The notes beneath the pieces are model-generated. The model did no database searches. It was not told the origin of the DNA and saw only the letters and a program-made list of their open reading frames with translations. Below, piece by piece: positions 42,163-54,319 of a stretch of 64,000 nucleotides of DNA. The position numbers and the translations under genes are program-made. This DNA comes from Chrysogorgia sp. JL179-B06 (taxonomy: Eukaryota > Cnidaria > Anthozoa > Scleralcyonacea > Chrysogorgiidae), in NCBI GenBank assembly GCA_035772405.1, contig JAYKKM010000142.1:1570001-1634000 (forward strand), in the 5' to 3' direction. How positions within the stretch are numbered: the stretch's first letter is position 1; every line of letters starts with the position of its first letter.

Positions 42163-43640
42163 GCAAAATGTTAAATAACAATGGTCAGGGGCGGATCTAG
42201 GAATTTAGGGTGTTCGAGGGCATGCCCCCTCGAAATTTTTTGAATTTTGGGTCTCTGAAATGGCATTTCCTGCAATTTGAGAGCACTTTTAAGCAAAATC
42301 TAAAGATCTTGAATCACGTTTTTGTATAGCATGTCCCATAATTTTTAAGAAACATTTTGTCCAAATGAAAAGTTTTATTAAGTATTAAATGCCTGCATTT
42401 GAAAAACTAATAAAAACATGATAATTGCCCATTTTTCTCTATGTCAGAGCTCATCAGCATGCCTAGGAAGCATCAAAACATGATGTGTTTGATGAGTCCA
42501 ACATGGATGGCCTGGCACATTGACTGGGCCTGGCCTAATTGAAAAGTATACCTCTCCAGGGGGGTTTAAAATCAGAGTTTTCCATCTCCTAGGTGGGCTG
42601 ACTACCATGGCTGTTGAGTCCCACCTACCTAAAGTTGTCTGGTTTTACCTGCCTGTCACTTGGTTGGAAGAGGCTGTAAACGCCGCAAACCATTTGGGAT
42701 ATTTCATGGATGTGAAGTAGCTCAGTTCTTCACACCATCCCAGTCATTCTAACACTTTCTGGACCCCCTCCACATGGGACCCTCACCTTATCCTACTTTA
42801 ATCTACTCTAAATTAACCAGTTAAACTAACCTGTACATATCCAATAAACTAAATGTAGCAACCATCAAGTGTTTGGAAACTTTACAAATGTCTGCTATAG
42901 TGCTGAGCAAAATACATTATAGATTTATATAAGTAATAATAATAGACATATTATGAGCATTATACAATAGTCTCAATGCACTCTTACAACAATATATTCA
43001 ATATGTTACTTATAACACTAGTTATTATACATTACTGTACTCATATAATCTTGATTTTGATTGGCTAAAAACCTACAGACAATTCCTGATGTCCTACAAA
43101 ATATCAAAAATTGTCTGTACTGTAGGTGAAGTAATTGTAATTGTATAATAAAACAATTATTGGATTTGGCTTACACACGATATCAAGAATTATCCAGATC
43201 TCTGTCAATGTTATCAGCCTTTGGCTTCGGCAGATAACATTGAACTTGGTCTGGATAATTCTTGACATGCTCAGCCTCATCCAATAATTGCTTATTACTA
43301 CTATATATATTATACTAGTTTATTATTGTCAAAACTACAGTATTAAATATATTATATTACCAATAAAACCATGATAAACAGATTGTGCACAGGTAATCTT
43401 TGTTCTTATGCAGCACAGTATAAATATGGACTAACAGTATTATGAAATACTATAAATCAAGGGAAATAGTTGTAGATAGATAGAGTAGCATATAATCTAT
43501 TCTTCTGTTGACAGAAGAATATTTATAAATAACCTGTGGAACATCAGGCTCAATTTCCTGATGAATAAATTAACAAGTTAAACGCTTAATACGCACGCAG
43601 TTTATGTTGACAAATCAATATTTCTGGTTTGCAATAAATA
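42163..43640. other. Unassigned insertion/replacement within BEL
   Basis: The segment begins with a hAT-like end (CAGGGGCGGATCTAGG at 42186), but its partner end was not found. At 42935-43020 it shares a repeat with 8551-8600. At 43150-43292 it holds an inverted repeat. It replaces the part of BEL between gag and RT. No gene is recognised. Confidence 0.5.
43150..43292. mobile_element. Foldback MITE (~140 bp)
   Basis: CAATTATTGGAT near 43152 pairs with ATCCAATAATTG near 43288, and TCAAGAATTATCCAGA pairs with TCTGGATAATTCTTGA around a short central inverted GTTATC pair. Confidence 0.75.
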
Positions 43641-43646
43641 CACAAC

Positions 43647-43925
43647 CTAAACATATCGCTGCTTTAGAAGCTCTTTCGCAGACTTGTAATTTGCAGAGGT
43701 GAGTGCAAATCCCGATATCGCAGCTCTAGCTTGATCTTGTAAGTACCCCCGCAAATACGAAAACTTGTCTATGTCCGATAATTTGTCATTTGTATCTACC
43801 GCGCTCAAAAACAATCCCAGAACTCGTGCCACTGTTCGATTTTTCCGTCAAACTCACGTATATTAATTTTCGGCAACCTGACGCGGACGGATTTTTCACT
43901 AGTCACGCTGCCACTCGCTTCGTCA
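43647..43925 (-). pseudogene. BEL/Pao gag, DUF1759-like region
   Basis: Minus-strand sequence carries KINIREFDGKIEQWHEFWDC followed, after one shift at about 43830, by DTNDKLSDIDKFSYLRGYL and ARAAISGFALTSANYKSA. This is the typical start of the BEL/Pao gag DUF1759 domain (IxxFxGxxxxWxxFWDxF, then KFxYLRxxL and A..AI.G..LT..NY). Its upstream part lies 10 kb away at 54100-54300. Confidence 0.85.
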
Positions 43926-44330
43926 TCGTTTTTCTCATCCATCGACCGCACTGCCTAACCTTTGTTTTCTCGCCTGATTATGAAAATATAGGTTGTAACA
44001 AACAATTAAAGCCCTTACGCCTTTTCTGTAAGTTGTCTGAATTCACGTGATCGATGACGTCATCAGAATACAATAAAACATCCTTAAAACAGCCATGACC
44101 TCTGCACTATTTGCTCAATTTTCATACTAAGGATATATTTGAGTTTGTCTTAACGAGAGCTTTCGAATGATATATAGCAATGTTTATTTCCATTAATTCC
44201 CGCTCTTTTGTCGGATGACGTCATCAGAACACATTAACATACAGTAAATATTTTAAACAGCGTAGCATCTCCATTATTTGCTCAATTTTTACAAATAAGA
44301 TATATTTGAGTTTGTCTTGATGAGATTATT

Positions 44331-44337
44331 CTAGTAA

Positions 44338-44368
<31 letters not shown>

Positions 44369-47300
44369 ATTATCCCCTCGCCCGGCGGCGCGAAGCGCCG
44401 TCCAGGTCCGAAGGCCCTGGGGCGAGGGTGCTAATCTTGACGGAATTTTTTCCCGCGCTTTTTTATGCAAGGGGAAGTGAAAGTAGCCTTTATGTCGGAA
44501 TATATATATATTTGTATGTATGGTAAACGATCCTTTATTGTTGCCGTGGTAACAAAGGAAAATTGGGGTTAGAGAGGGATAATTTGGCAGTGCAAGGGGT
44601 TAGGTTAGGATTATTAGGGTTAGGAATTGTGATTGGGACGTACGTACTATAAACGGCTTTTGGGAAGTTACATTTGGCGTTTAAATTTAAATTGACGTCA
44701 GCGCGACAAACGTACCTTTACGCCGCCGCCCTCCCCCCCCCCGAAAACCGAAAGCGTTTTTTTTTTGGGGGGGGGGCGGCGGCTTTGGGTTTTCGGAGCG
44801 GGCGGCGTACTAGAAGTTGCAGAACCTCTGGACTAAAGCATCAAATAATACAGACTTTTTTCAGCTGATTTCAAGCCGTAATTGTAGACTGCAGTGTTAA
44901 CGGGCAAGAACAGACACAAATAAAGGTAAATAAATTAATAATTTCTCAAATAATGGCTAATAATAGTACACTGCGAGTCTGTGTTGAGCAATTAATTTGC
45001 CTTTTCTGCATAGTTTTTTTGGTTAGGGTTAGTAATTTGGCTAGATTTAGGGTTAGGTTTTTGATGATATTAGGTTAGCATTTCGTCGTACGGCATGCAA
45101 ATTTTGAAACTATTTACATATGACCAGTTGCTACGACCAGCTTCGCCACTGTGTTTTACTAACTTGAACTCGAGTGTCATTATAACTCGATAATCACACA
45201 AGACAAAGCTTTTTATTCCTTTTATAAAATAACACCATTAAATTAACACTAAAAGCCCATGAAAAATGCAGATTTAACTGTTATAAGCGGCGTTGCTATG
45301 TGCGTTGCTAGGAAACATGTTAGCGATTTTAGCGATGAAAATTTATTCAACGTTGCAGTTAAAACATTCTCTTGTGTTAGTACCTTGATTAGTCTTGTAT
45401 CCAGGTATTCTTTGACTTCCTTTTGTGATTTACACTACGTCAAAAACGACAAAATCTACGCGAGGAACACGTCAGCTTAGCTTATGCTTTAATATTGACT
45501 TATAATGACACGGTTTTTTATCTCAATCAGACAGCAAGTTGTCGCTCATTTACTTCCAATTATTTTATAATACGAGATATATTGCATGGATGTGTCAGCT
45601 CAACCAACAAGCAGGTGAAGTGCACCCTTGATCAATGTGGTGATAATGTGATATAATTTACTGTAATGCATTGCATCAATGACAATGTTGTGCTTTTAAT
45701 TTTTGTATGGGCATAAAGGCATTTGTACATTTGAGTAGTGTAAACAAGCATTGTACATGTTTATAGACCTACACATGTTATGCCTGGCCTGGCCTCCACT
45801 TGCATATATCTTCTTCTGTTCAGGTTTATAAACATTATATACGGCCGCACCTTCAAAAAATACTCTGAACACATTTGCTTAGTTTTTAATGTATCGGGAC
45901 CCTGCTCCTTTATCAAAATGACACATTATAGTTACAAAAGTGAAGCCCTATTTATAACAGATTACAAGATGATGATATTCAAAAAAAGTCTCTCAGGTTC
46001 AGTTCCATGGGAATAAAGCTGTTTAATTTATATGTCCAGAATCATATTTTATTCCCCCAATTTAAAAAAATGCACATATAAATGCTCTTGTGGTGGCCAG
46101 ATTTGTTGATGAAGGTAATACTTTTAATTCGAGTGATCACACATATTATATTAATTTTACATTTGATTGTTTGTTTGTAAGAAATGTAATAAAATCTATG
46201 TTAATAAAATCTACTTTAAATATCCTTCAGAAAGCACTTAAACAAGAGTAGCTTAAATATATATATAAAACCGGCATTGCATACAACTTACTTCCAAAGG
46301 GGTTTTGAGTGGGAGAGATTATAAACGGTATAGAAAAATGTTTCAAAATGCATAACAGGCAATCTGTTGGCACTTTTTACTCAAGTTTTTGCTTAATAAT
46401 AATAGTAACAAATAATGTTGTAACTTAATAATAGTAACAAATATTAACTAGAATTTATAATGATGTGAAAAATTATGCCCTGTATTATATATAGCAAAAC
46501 CTGCTACACACGTTATGTAGCAGCCTCAAAATGATTAATTGTCAGTAGTGAGATACTTTTTGTACGCTTTGAGTTTTGAGTGCTTTGATTGAATAATCCC
46601 AAAGATATATATATATACATGCATTTTCAGTAAGTTATTATACAGTGTGACATCACAGTGAGGATCCGGCCTTTACATATCAAACAAATCTTAATCATTG
46701 CAGGTTGATATAATAATGCACCCAAAAAAGTAAACACTTTGAGTTATTTAGTTTGATGTCTAATTATGAAACAATGAAATTCAGAACAACACAAGATTGA
46801 TAGTTTAAAGGCTCTCAGAGATACATGTAGTGTTTTCTATAAAGTCCATTCGATTGGCAAATCAATGGGTTATTGATTTTTATCGCCTATTACGGTGGGC
46901 GAGGGGTTGTTGCGTACACGTATTTCTAGTTATTATTTGATTATTCTAGTAGTATTCAATAATTGATTTTGCTTAATCCCACATTTTTACTGAGACGTCA
47001 TCATTACACGTCAAATTAGGCTTTCCGCGAGGGAAACTGAGTTTGCTCACCAGGCATTTATTGATCAATTTTACCATGCAACAATCATTTGTGATCTTGT
47101 GCAGAATTGTTGCTACTCTGTCAGTACCATGAGTATGTAAGTGATAACCAAATTACCTATATGATCTGGTAAAACAAAGGACGTATGGAAAGTGCAGACG
47201 ATGCTGGAATTGACTATCCAGGTGGCAGGCCTGGGTAGATATTAACACTGTAGTCCTGGGTTTTTCAAATACCCAAATATTTCTTGTTGTTTCCAAGTAA

Positions 47301-48768
47301 AAGATAAATCACTATTTTCGCAAATGGGTCACCATGGCTCAGCACTCAGCTTTTTATGAAGGCATTTAATTACTCTCTCAGCAGCACATAACACCGTACC
47401 CTGGTAGGGATTTGACATTTACTTATGCTTGGCTAATACAGAGTCGTATTATTCCTAAAAGGAGAAGACACCTTTACGTGGTATAGTCCTTTCATGTACT
47501 GTATTTTATGGTATCCACGCAGTTCTATTATCTCCGGAATCGTTAGAGCTTTAAGTTTGAAAGAGAAACTTCACATAACTTTTTAATTTATCTAAATCTT
47601 GCCAATAGTTTGCAATATTTCTATCTTCAACATCAGAAGCGCTAGAAGGGCTTTGATGTGTGTAAAACGTAGTCTCTGAAGTCACAGTCCTTCAGATTAG
47701 TTTTATTAACATATAACTGGAATGTTTTCTGATGTTTCGGCAGCCTGCGCGGCTGACATCTGTAAAGAAGTTAGACAGTTTACGTCAGAAAACAGTTTAC
47801 GTCAGAAAACATTTTATATGTTAAACGAATCCAAATTACCATGAAAACTGTAACTATTATCCAGAATTAAAAAAATTACTCAACTATAAAAATTGTACGT
47901 AACAAATACAGTGTTTCAGTACAGTAGAACTAAATAAGTCCAATCTGTATTAAGAAGCGTCATAGAAATAATAGTTATAGAATGCGTGCTTTGTCAGGTT
48001 ACAAGGTTTACAGCATACCGCTCCATTTGCCTTACCAACAAAAAGTCCTGTGGCGAGTTCATTTGCCCTTATAAATTTCCGTACTGGCGTCACTTTTTTG
48101 ACTGATAGAAGATAGGACTATAGCACAAGTTATTTCTTTTTCCTAATCCGATTTGATAAAGCAAGTAATTCTGAGACCACACTCGGGCAAATGCACTACT
48201 TTGATGTACAACTGTATAAAGATTTAATCAAACGAGCATCAGAGTTGATGAGAGTTGCAACTCTCGCTCTAGTGTGACCGTCAACTCTCATCAGCTCTCA
48301 TCAACTTTGAAGCGGTTCAAAAAGTAGTCGTTGTTTGACCTCCCTCGAGACAACTCTCGTGCAAACCAACTCTCATTGACTGTCGTGTTCGTTCGGTTAG
48401 GGCTTAAAAGTGGCAGTTATGAAGAAGCATAATCTTTTGCAGAGCCAATGTGGGTTTCTGAGAAATCAAACTCATCTGGTTTCCGAATTGACCCCAAATG
48501 GTAATTGCCTCCAAATGGTAATTACCTCGTTGCAGTGATGACGTCAAGAGAACGCGAAAGTCTCGGAAACCGAACACGCTGAGAATGAAAATTGTTGCAG
48601 AAACAACTATTCGCATGCGAGGAAACACCGAAAGCTAACAAAATCTATCAAAACAGAGCATTTGCATTTAGTGTTGATAACGCGCGAGGATAACGGAATG
48701 CACAAAGCCCTTCCGAAACTTCTAATGTCAAATAATTGCCGGTACCGAAAACGATGGTGGTGATACGT
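44331..48768. other. Interior of the foldback-like block; no gene recognised
   Basis: It contains (TTA)n at 44337-44366, a GC-rich imperfect palindrome at 44700-44810 (CGCCGCCGCCC ... GGGCGGCGGC with C10 and G10 runs), short telomere-like GGGTTAGG words (44560-45060), an inverted set of AACTCTCATCA / TGATGAGAGTT words at 48245-48310, and otherwise AT-rich DNA with only short frames. Confidence 0.45.
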
Positions 48769-50578
48769 TTAAGGTTACAGAACACCCTAGCAAGTTCATT
48801 CACGAAATTTGTTACCGCTCGCGCAATTTGTCTCCGATTTGTCTCAAATTTGCACCAAATATAGTTAAGTATGCGAAGAACACTCTCAAATTGTGAAAAA
48901 AATAAAAAATACAATATTTTTCCAGATATATTCATCAATTTAAAATCATATGACCTTCGCGCCGCGGTTTAACCTGGTCTTTGGTTTTACCAAAAAGCTC
49001 TCAATTTACCATATTTACACTTCTCGATGTTTGTTCTAAAAAAGTGTGTCGGGTTTTTTTTATTACTGGAGGGGTTTAGCAGCTAGGATATTTTATTCCT
49101 CGACCTATGTTGTGCAAGAAGCAATTGACAAATGAAGGTCCGTAACTCGGTTAGTTTTTACATTTAAAAAAAACGCCGACACACTTTTGTAGCCCAGCTG
49201 TTCGCTGAAATCCTGTGCAAGTTTGGTGGGAATCGGTTAAAACGCGCGATCAGGTTACACCTTTTAGTGCCCCTATGTGACTCAAAATTGATATGGTAAT
49301 AAATAAGCCGTGAAAGTTTGGCGCAGTTTTAACAGCTATTGCAAATTCTCCGCCCCCTCTAATAATTGAATTACTTTCCACCAATAAGAACAACAGCGAT
49401 ATTAATTGTTTGTTTTGGGTGAGTTGCAATTGCAAAACAAAGACTAAATAGCCCTTGTCTACAAAGTTCCAAGATGCTTGCAAAAAGAAAGGGCGCGAAA
49501 AGTACTCGGACGGCCGACGGCTAAAGAAAAAAAGCGCAATGCCAGTGAGTCAGATTCTACACCTTGATGGCCCCAGCACCACAGCAATAGATTTCATTTC
49601 TATGTTTTTGATATGTTTACTCCAAGTGTAAACGGGAGAAGAAATATCCATCATGCTAAGACATTTTTCTGCTGCGGCTTTGCCTTTTCCTATTGCTCTG
49701 AAACAACAACAGAGGATGTATTCACCGAAATTCATGTCGTATTTCTGGCCTGTTCTTTTCGAAATCGGTTCAGGAAAACATGTTTGGTGCGAAATACATG
49801 TCTTACTTGAGCAAGAGAAAATCCATTTCGCTCCTGAACCTTGTCTCGAATTCATTTTTTCAAGTATTTTTAGTGGAAGCTGGCACTCCTTACACATGCT
49901 GCAGAGTTTTCTAGCATTAATTCCAAACATTCTGGACTAACAATATAATTGCCAACGGGTGGTTGGTAACAAGCAGAACTGTCATCCTCATTTTCACTTG
50001 AGTTAAAATCCGAATCAAAATCATCTGATTCAGATTGTGATTCTGACCAGTAATGCCGCTTTTCGCTTCTGGAAACTTTACATACTTGTCTTCAGTTTCT
50101 GCTCGCTTCTAGAAGACCTTTCGGAACGTTTATCACTGTTCGCAATCGCGTCTGGTCATTGCGTCTCTTCTTCAAAGTATGAACCCTTGTCGCTGGCAGA
50201 TAAATGTTCCTTTTTTCATCCAAAAAGACGTCTTTGTCAGCTTTCTTGTGTTTGGCCCGTTTTTTACGACTACCACAGAATGGATTTTTATTCCGATTAC
50301 TGTCAGACATAGAGCTAGAGAGACGAGTTGAGTTGTGTTTATTTTTCCAATTTCTTTCGTAATTTGATACAAGTTAGCTGTCATTCATCCTGTTAATTAA
50401 TAGTTGACTTTCCCGCCACGGATAATAACCGTAAACCGTTTTAACACGATAACTCGCTCAATTTTCAATATTTTCAATTCAAATTTTTGCAGCTGATAGA
50501 TCTAATGGTAACCTTTACAAACATATCAAAACACCATTTTCAAAAAAATTACCATTCTAGGGTATTCTGTAACCTTAA
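48769..50578. mobile_element. Truncated Mutator-like DNA transposon
   Basis: AAGGTTACAGAACACCCTAG (48771-48790) pairs with the inverse CTAGGGTATTCTGTAACCTT (50557-50576), one mismatch. The element is about 1.8 kb and contains the transposase N-terminus at 49550-50310. I could not define a target duplication. Confidence 0.6.
49550..50310 (-). pseudogene. Mutator-like transposase, N-terminal fragment
   Basis: From MSDSNRNKNPFCGSRKKRAK the coding sequence passes through at least two shifts (near 50090 and 49930) to CMCKECQLP-like Cys pairs, SRQGSGAKWIFSC and MNFGEYILCCCFRAIGKGKA. The pattern (Cys pair, S/R-x-G-x-A-x-hhhxC, then a helical run before MM..P) resembles the domain N-terminal to the catalytic part of Mutator-like transposases of invertebrates. 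The catalytic domain is absent. Identification is moderate. Confidence 0.45.
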
Positions 50579-50669
50579 TCACCATGTTTTGCAGCCATTA
50601 GCTTTAATTATTTAACATGCTAATATGATCAAGTATGAAAGAGCTTTCTTTTTACGAAATTAATCCTTT

Positions 50670-52050
50670 AATAATAATAATAATAAGTAAACTTATATAG
50701 CGCATATACAGAACTGTTCTAAGCGCTTTACAAATGTTATGCCTAAGTCTATAGTTAATCTAGTTAATTTACACAGTTTGATAAATGAGAATATAGAAAA
50801 ATATTAAATAATATATCTTATATATACAAAGCTAGTAGAATATAAAACAAAATTAAAAAGATTTATAAACAGATTTAAAAAGATGTGTTTTAACTTTTGA
50901 TTTAAAAATGTCAATACTTGCAGATTGCTTAATGTTAATTGGTAATAAGTTCCATAGTTGAGGTGCAGATATAGTGAATGCTCTTTTTCCATAAGAGACA
51001 AGATTAAACGATTCTTGCTTTAGAAGGTACATAGAAGAAGAACGAAGCGTCCTTTTTGGCTGATAACGTGTAATCATTTCTTCCAAGTAGATCGGTGCCA
51101 CTCAGGGATTTATAAGTTAATAATAATATGTTAAATTGTATTCGCTCCTCAATAGGCAGCCAATGGAGATCCATAAGGAGAGGCGTAATATGATCATATT
51201 TACGCGAACGTGTTATAATACGAGCTGCCGCATTCTGAACATATTGAAGTTTCTTCAGCAAGTATTTCGGCAATCCATAAAAAAGGGAATTGCAGTAGTC
51301 CAATTTGGAAGTAATGAATGCATGAACCAGCGTTTCAGTTGATTTAAAGGATAAGTATTTTCTTATACGTGCAATGTTCCGAAGATGGTAAAATGAAGTT
51401 TTACATACATTATTGATATGAGGGGCCATACTTAGTGTACGGTCAAAAATGACACCAATATTACGTACAGAGTCAGATGGAGATATTATGTCTGGACCAA
51501 ATGATAATGCAGGAAAAACAGGTTGAGTCTGGTGACGTGAGCTGATAACTATTAATTCAGTTTTGTCAGTGTTGAGTTTTAGTTTATTGATAGACATCCA
51601 GTTGACGATATCCTTAAGACAATTTTCCATTTGTACCACTGTCTGGTGGATTTCATGGTCGTTATTACAGGAAAACGTAGCATAAAGTTGACAGTCATCA
51701 GCATATAAATGAAATGACATACCATGGTGCCTACAGATATCACCAAGTGGTGAAGTATACATCAGGTAAAGGATTGGCCCCAAAACAGAACCTTGTGGAA
51801 CGCCACACTTGAGATCATGACTTGCCGATCTAGATCCATTGATAGCTACATACTGAGAACGATCTTTCAAATACGATCCAAACCAGTCCAACGCCTTACC
51901 AGAAATACCAAATTTAGAAGACATTCTCTGAAGCAGCAATTCATGATCTACCGTGTCAAAGGCAGCGGAGAGATCGAGTAACAAAAGGACAACACATCGT
52001 CGGTCATCTATCGCACGTAGCACATCATTATTTATTCGAACAACAAATTT
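50670..52050 (-). pseudogene. CR1/L2-like LINE, 5'-truncated
   Basis: The minus-strand frame 52023-51004 has [20 protein letters not shown] (motif A), [18 protein letters not shown] (motif B), [12 protein letters not shown] (catalytic YADD), LNTDKTE and [16 protein letters not shown]. The C-terminal part continues in another frame (51101-50853, [14 protein letters not shown]). The 3' end reads GCGCTATATAAGTTTACTTA followed by (TTA)n at about 50670-50690, a common L2/CR1-type tail. The catalytic Asp pair is intact, but the frame is broken near 51100 and the 5' end is missing beyond about 52050. Confidence 0.9.
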
Positions 52051-52312
52051 CGAGGCCCTATCTCCTGATAATTATCCTGAATACAATGTTTACTGTGAGC
52101 AAAGGATTGTGGTTAACTGAACAAGTCTGCATCTTTTTCGGTACCGTCAATGCAATATTGGGAATATTTAGATGAATGGGAAAGTGATTGTGAAGTTTTC
52201 GCTGAAGCTTAAATCTGATCAATGATTCCTGAAATGCCTGGATACTTCGAAAGATAAGAACGAGCAGTGGGCGACTATACACGCAGCCTATAAGCGCAAT
52301 AAGGCGTCTCAT

Positions 52313-52900
52313 CAGTGGCGGATTAAGTATACCTGGGGCCCCTGGCTGTTTTTCGCCCCCCCCCCTCCCCGAAGATCGATCAGTGTCATTTGATTTTCAT
52401 GCGAGCTTTCAAGCATTTGGGATTTATTTATTTATTTATTTATTTATTTATTACACTTTCACCTAATTAATACAAGAAGGTGCGGGACAGTACAACAGAG
52501 CTAGGCTCCAAATTAAGTATGCCCTTTAAATGATAAAGTATAATGAACATAAATTACGATAGATACAATAACTGCAGTACATAGAGTGTATACATAAATA
52601 TATATATTAGGTATAGAAGGAAGTTTAAATATGTCTATAATTATATAAAAGCAATATAGTAACAGCAAGGGTTAGAAGAGAGCATGTTACACTTTGGTAA
52701 ACTGAAAACTACTGTTGAAGATCGCTGTAGTTGAAGCACTTGATCACATGGAATTCAAAATAAGACAAATAAAACGAGAAAATTAGAACTTTAGGTGTTA
52801 ACATCGATTAGTCAGCTACTTATATTTCTAACATAGCGGGGCCCTAGGATCCGCGGGCCCTGGGGGTTGCCCAGTCAGCCCTCCCCTTAATCCGCCACTG
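52313..52900. mobile_element. hAT-type MITE, 588 bp, holding a LINE tail
   Basis: Ends CAGTGGCGGATTAAG and CTTAATCCGCCACTG; flanks CGTCTCAT (52305-52312) and CGTTTCAT (52901-52908) form an 8-bp duplication with one mismatch. Inside, (ATTT)n at 52425-52453 followed by AT-rich sequence looks like the inverse 3' tail of a LINE. Confidence 0.85.
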
Positions 52901-52908
52901 CGTTTCAT

Positions 52909-53689
52909 TGCTTCCCACTTATGTGGGAATCAATGCAAATATAGTACTCTATACTCGGCGAGATGCATTGTCGTGTGCTTACGTGTTGGTGCTTTTAGAC
53001 CGTATGGCACTTTTAGACCGTATGGCATTTTTGGCAGAAAGGTTTAGTGTAGGCAGTGTTTTAGATATATAGTAGTAAAGCAAAAAGGTGGTAAACTGCC
53101 CTGAATTTGAGGAACAATAAATACAACATTTTGAGCAAAGTAAAGTGGATCAGAGTAGGGCAGAGTAAATGTGACGTTAAGTGAATGATCATAAAGGCTC
53201 TGCTCAAAAAGTTTCGACGGTTCACAATTTTTTCGCTTTGCTATATATGGTGTATTCACAGCTCCTGCATATGAATCTGTTCCATTGAAGTAATTCATCA
53301 TTTCCTGTGGACCCTACAAACAAAGTCTATAAGAAATATTCTGATGGTTGGTCAACGCATGAGTTAAGTATTATCTACCCAGGATAGTCAACTTGCATTT
53401 TCCTTAATGGACGCATGCGTCCTTGTCTTACAAGTAAAAAAAGTAGAGTGCTGCGTAGGCAGTGTTTTTAATATAATAAAATGTCTGCCGAGAATTTTGG
53501 AGAACGAAATACTGACGTTACTCTGAAGGGCTCCGCTCGAAACGTCATACATTCAGGGCGACGAAGGTTTGTTGTATGACAAGATTTGCAAAGATTGGTC
53601 AATAAATGGTGATCAAATTCATTTTCCCTCTCGGAAAACATCGTTTTAGACTTATTACGTCATCAGTAAAAATGTGGGATTCAGTAAAA
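52909..53689. other. Non-coding; nothing recognised
   Basis: There are short near-repeats (GACCGTATGGCA twice at 52999 and 53017) and copies of GGCAGTGTTTT (53053, 53460). No coding or element structure is clear. Confidence 0.4.
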
Positions 53690-54099
53690 TCAATTATTGC
53701 TATATTTACTAAAAGACCGCATCAAGACAAACACAAATATATCTTTGTCATAAAAATTGAGCAAATAAGTGGCGATGTTATGGCTGTTTAAAATATTTAC
53801 TGTATATTGTATTTGGATGACGTCATCAGGCAAAAGCGCGGGAATTATCAGAAATAAACATTGCTATATATCATTCGAAAGCTCTCGTCAAAACAAGCTC
53901 AAATATATCTTACGCATGAAAATTGAGCAAATAATGAAGACGTTATGGCTGTTTTAAGATATTTTATTGTCCTCTGATCACGTGACTTCAGACAATTTAC
54001 AGAAAAGGCGTAAGGGCTTAAATTGGTTGTTACAACCTATATTTTCGTATTCAGGCGAGAAAACAAAGGTTAGGCAATGCGGTCGATGGATGAGAAAAA

Positions 54100-54300
54100 T
54101 TCCCTGCATATAGTAAAACCATTATCTGGTGGATTGGTATTCGGCTCCAAGACCTCATTAATAATATTTACAGCGGTCTTTATATCTGCCCTCAAAATTC
54201 CAGCTTCTTCGATCTCATTAGCGAACACTTCGTCTTCGATCGTTTCATCTTCGTTTAAGAGATCAAGAATTTCACTGTCCAACTTTGTCAAAGCTTCCAA
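54100..54300 (-). pseudogene. BEL/Pao gag N-terminus
   Basis: The minus-strand frame begins MEALTKLDSEILDLLNEDET and continues with an acidic helical region (EDEVFANEIEEAGILRADI). This matches the usual start of BEL gag (helical L..LD..IL.LL.E, then E-rich) that precedes DUF1759. The sequence breaks at about 54100, where the inverted repeat of the 10-kb block begins, and resumes at 43925. The ATG of this frame may not be the original start; the 5' LTR was not found to the right. Confidence 0.65.
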
Positions 54301-54319
54301 CTGTTCCGTCAGCGTTGAC

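Larger units (their letters stand above)
43928..54102. mobile_element. ~10-kb block bounded by ~400-bp inverted repeats (foldback-like)
   Basis: About 43928-44330 recurs in inverse at about 53690-54102, starting with TTCTCATCCATCGACCGCA and including GAAAATATAGGTTGTAACAA and AAGCCCTTACGCCTTTTCTG. Each arm contains about two direct copies of a ~165-bp unit (GATGACGTCATCAG ... TTATTTGCTCAATTTT ... ATATTTGAGTTTGTCTT). The block splits BEL gag: DUF1759 on the left, gag N-terminus on the right. Long inverted ends built of direct repeats resemble foldback (FB/Galileo-type) elements. No clear target duplication was found. Confidence 0.65.

Noticed and set aside
44560..45065. Telomere-like GGGTTAGG words.
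   Set aside because: Only scattered single copies, no tandem array; also seen in the Polinton subterminal sequence as part of a 59-bp unit.
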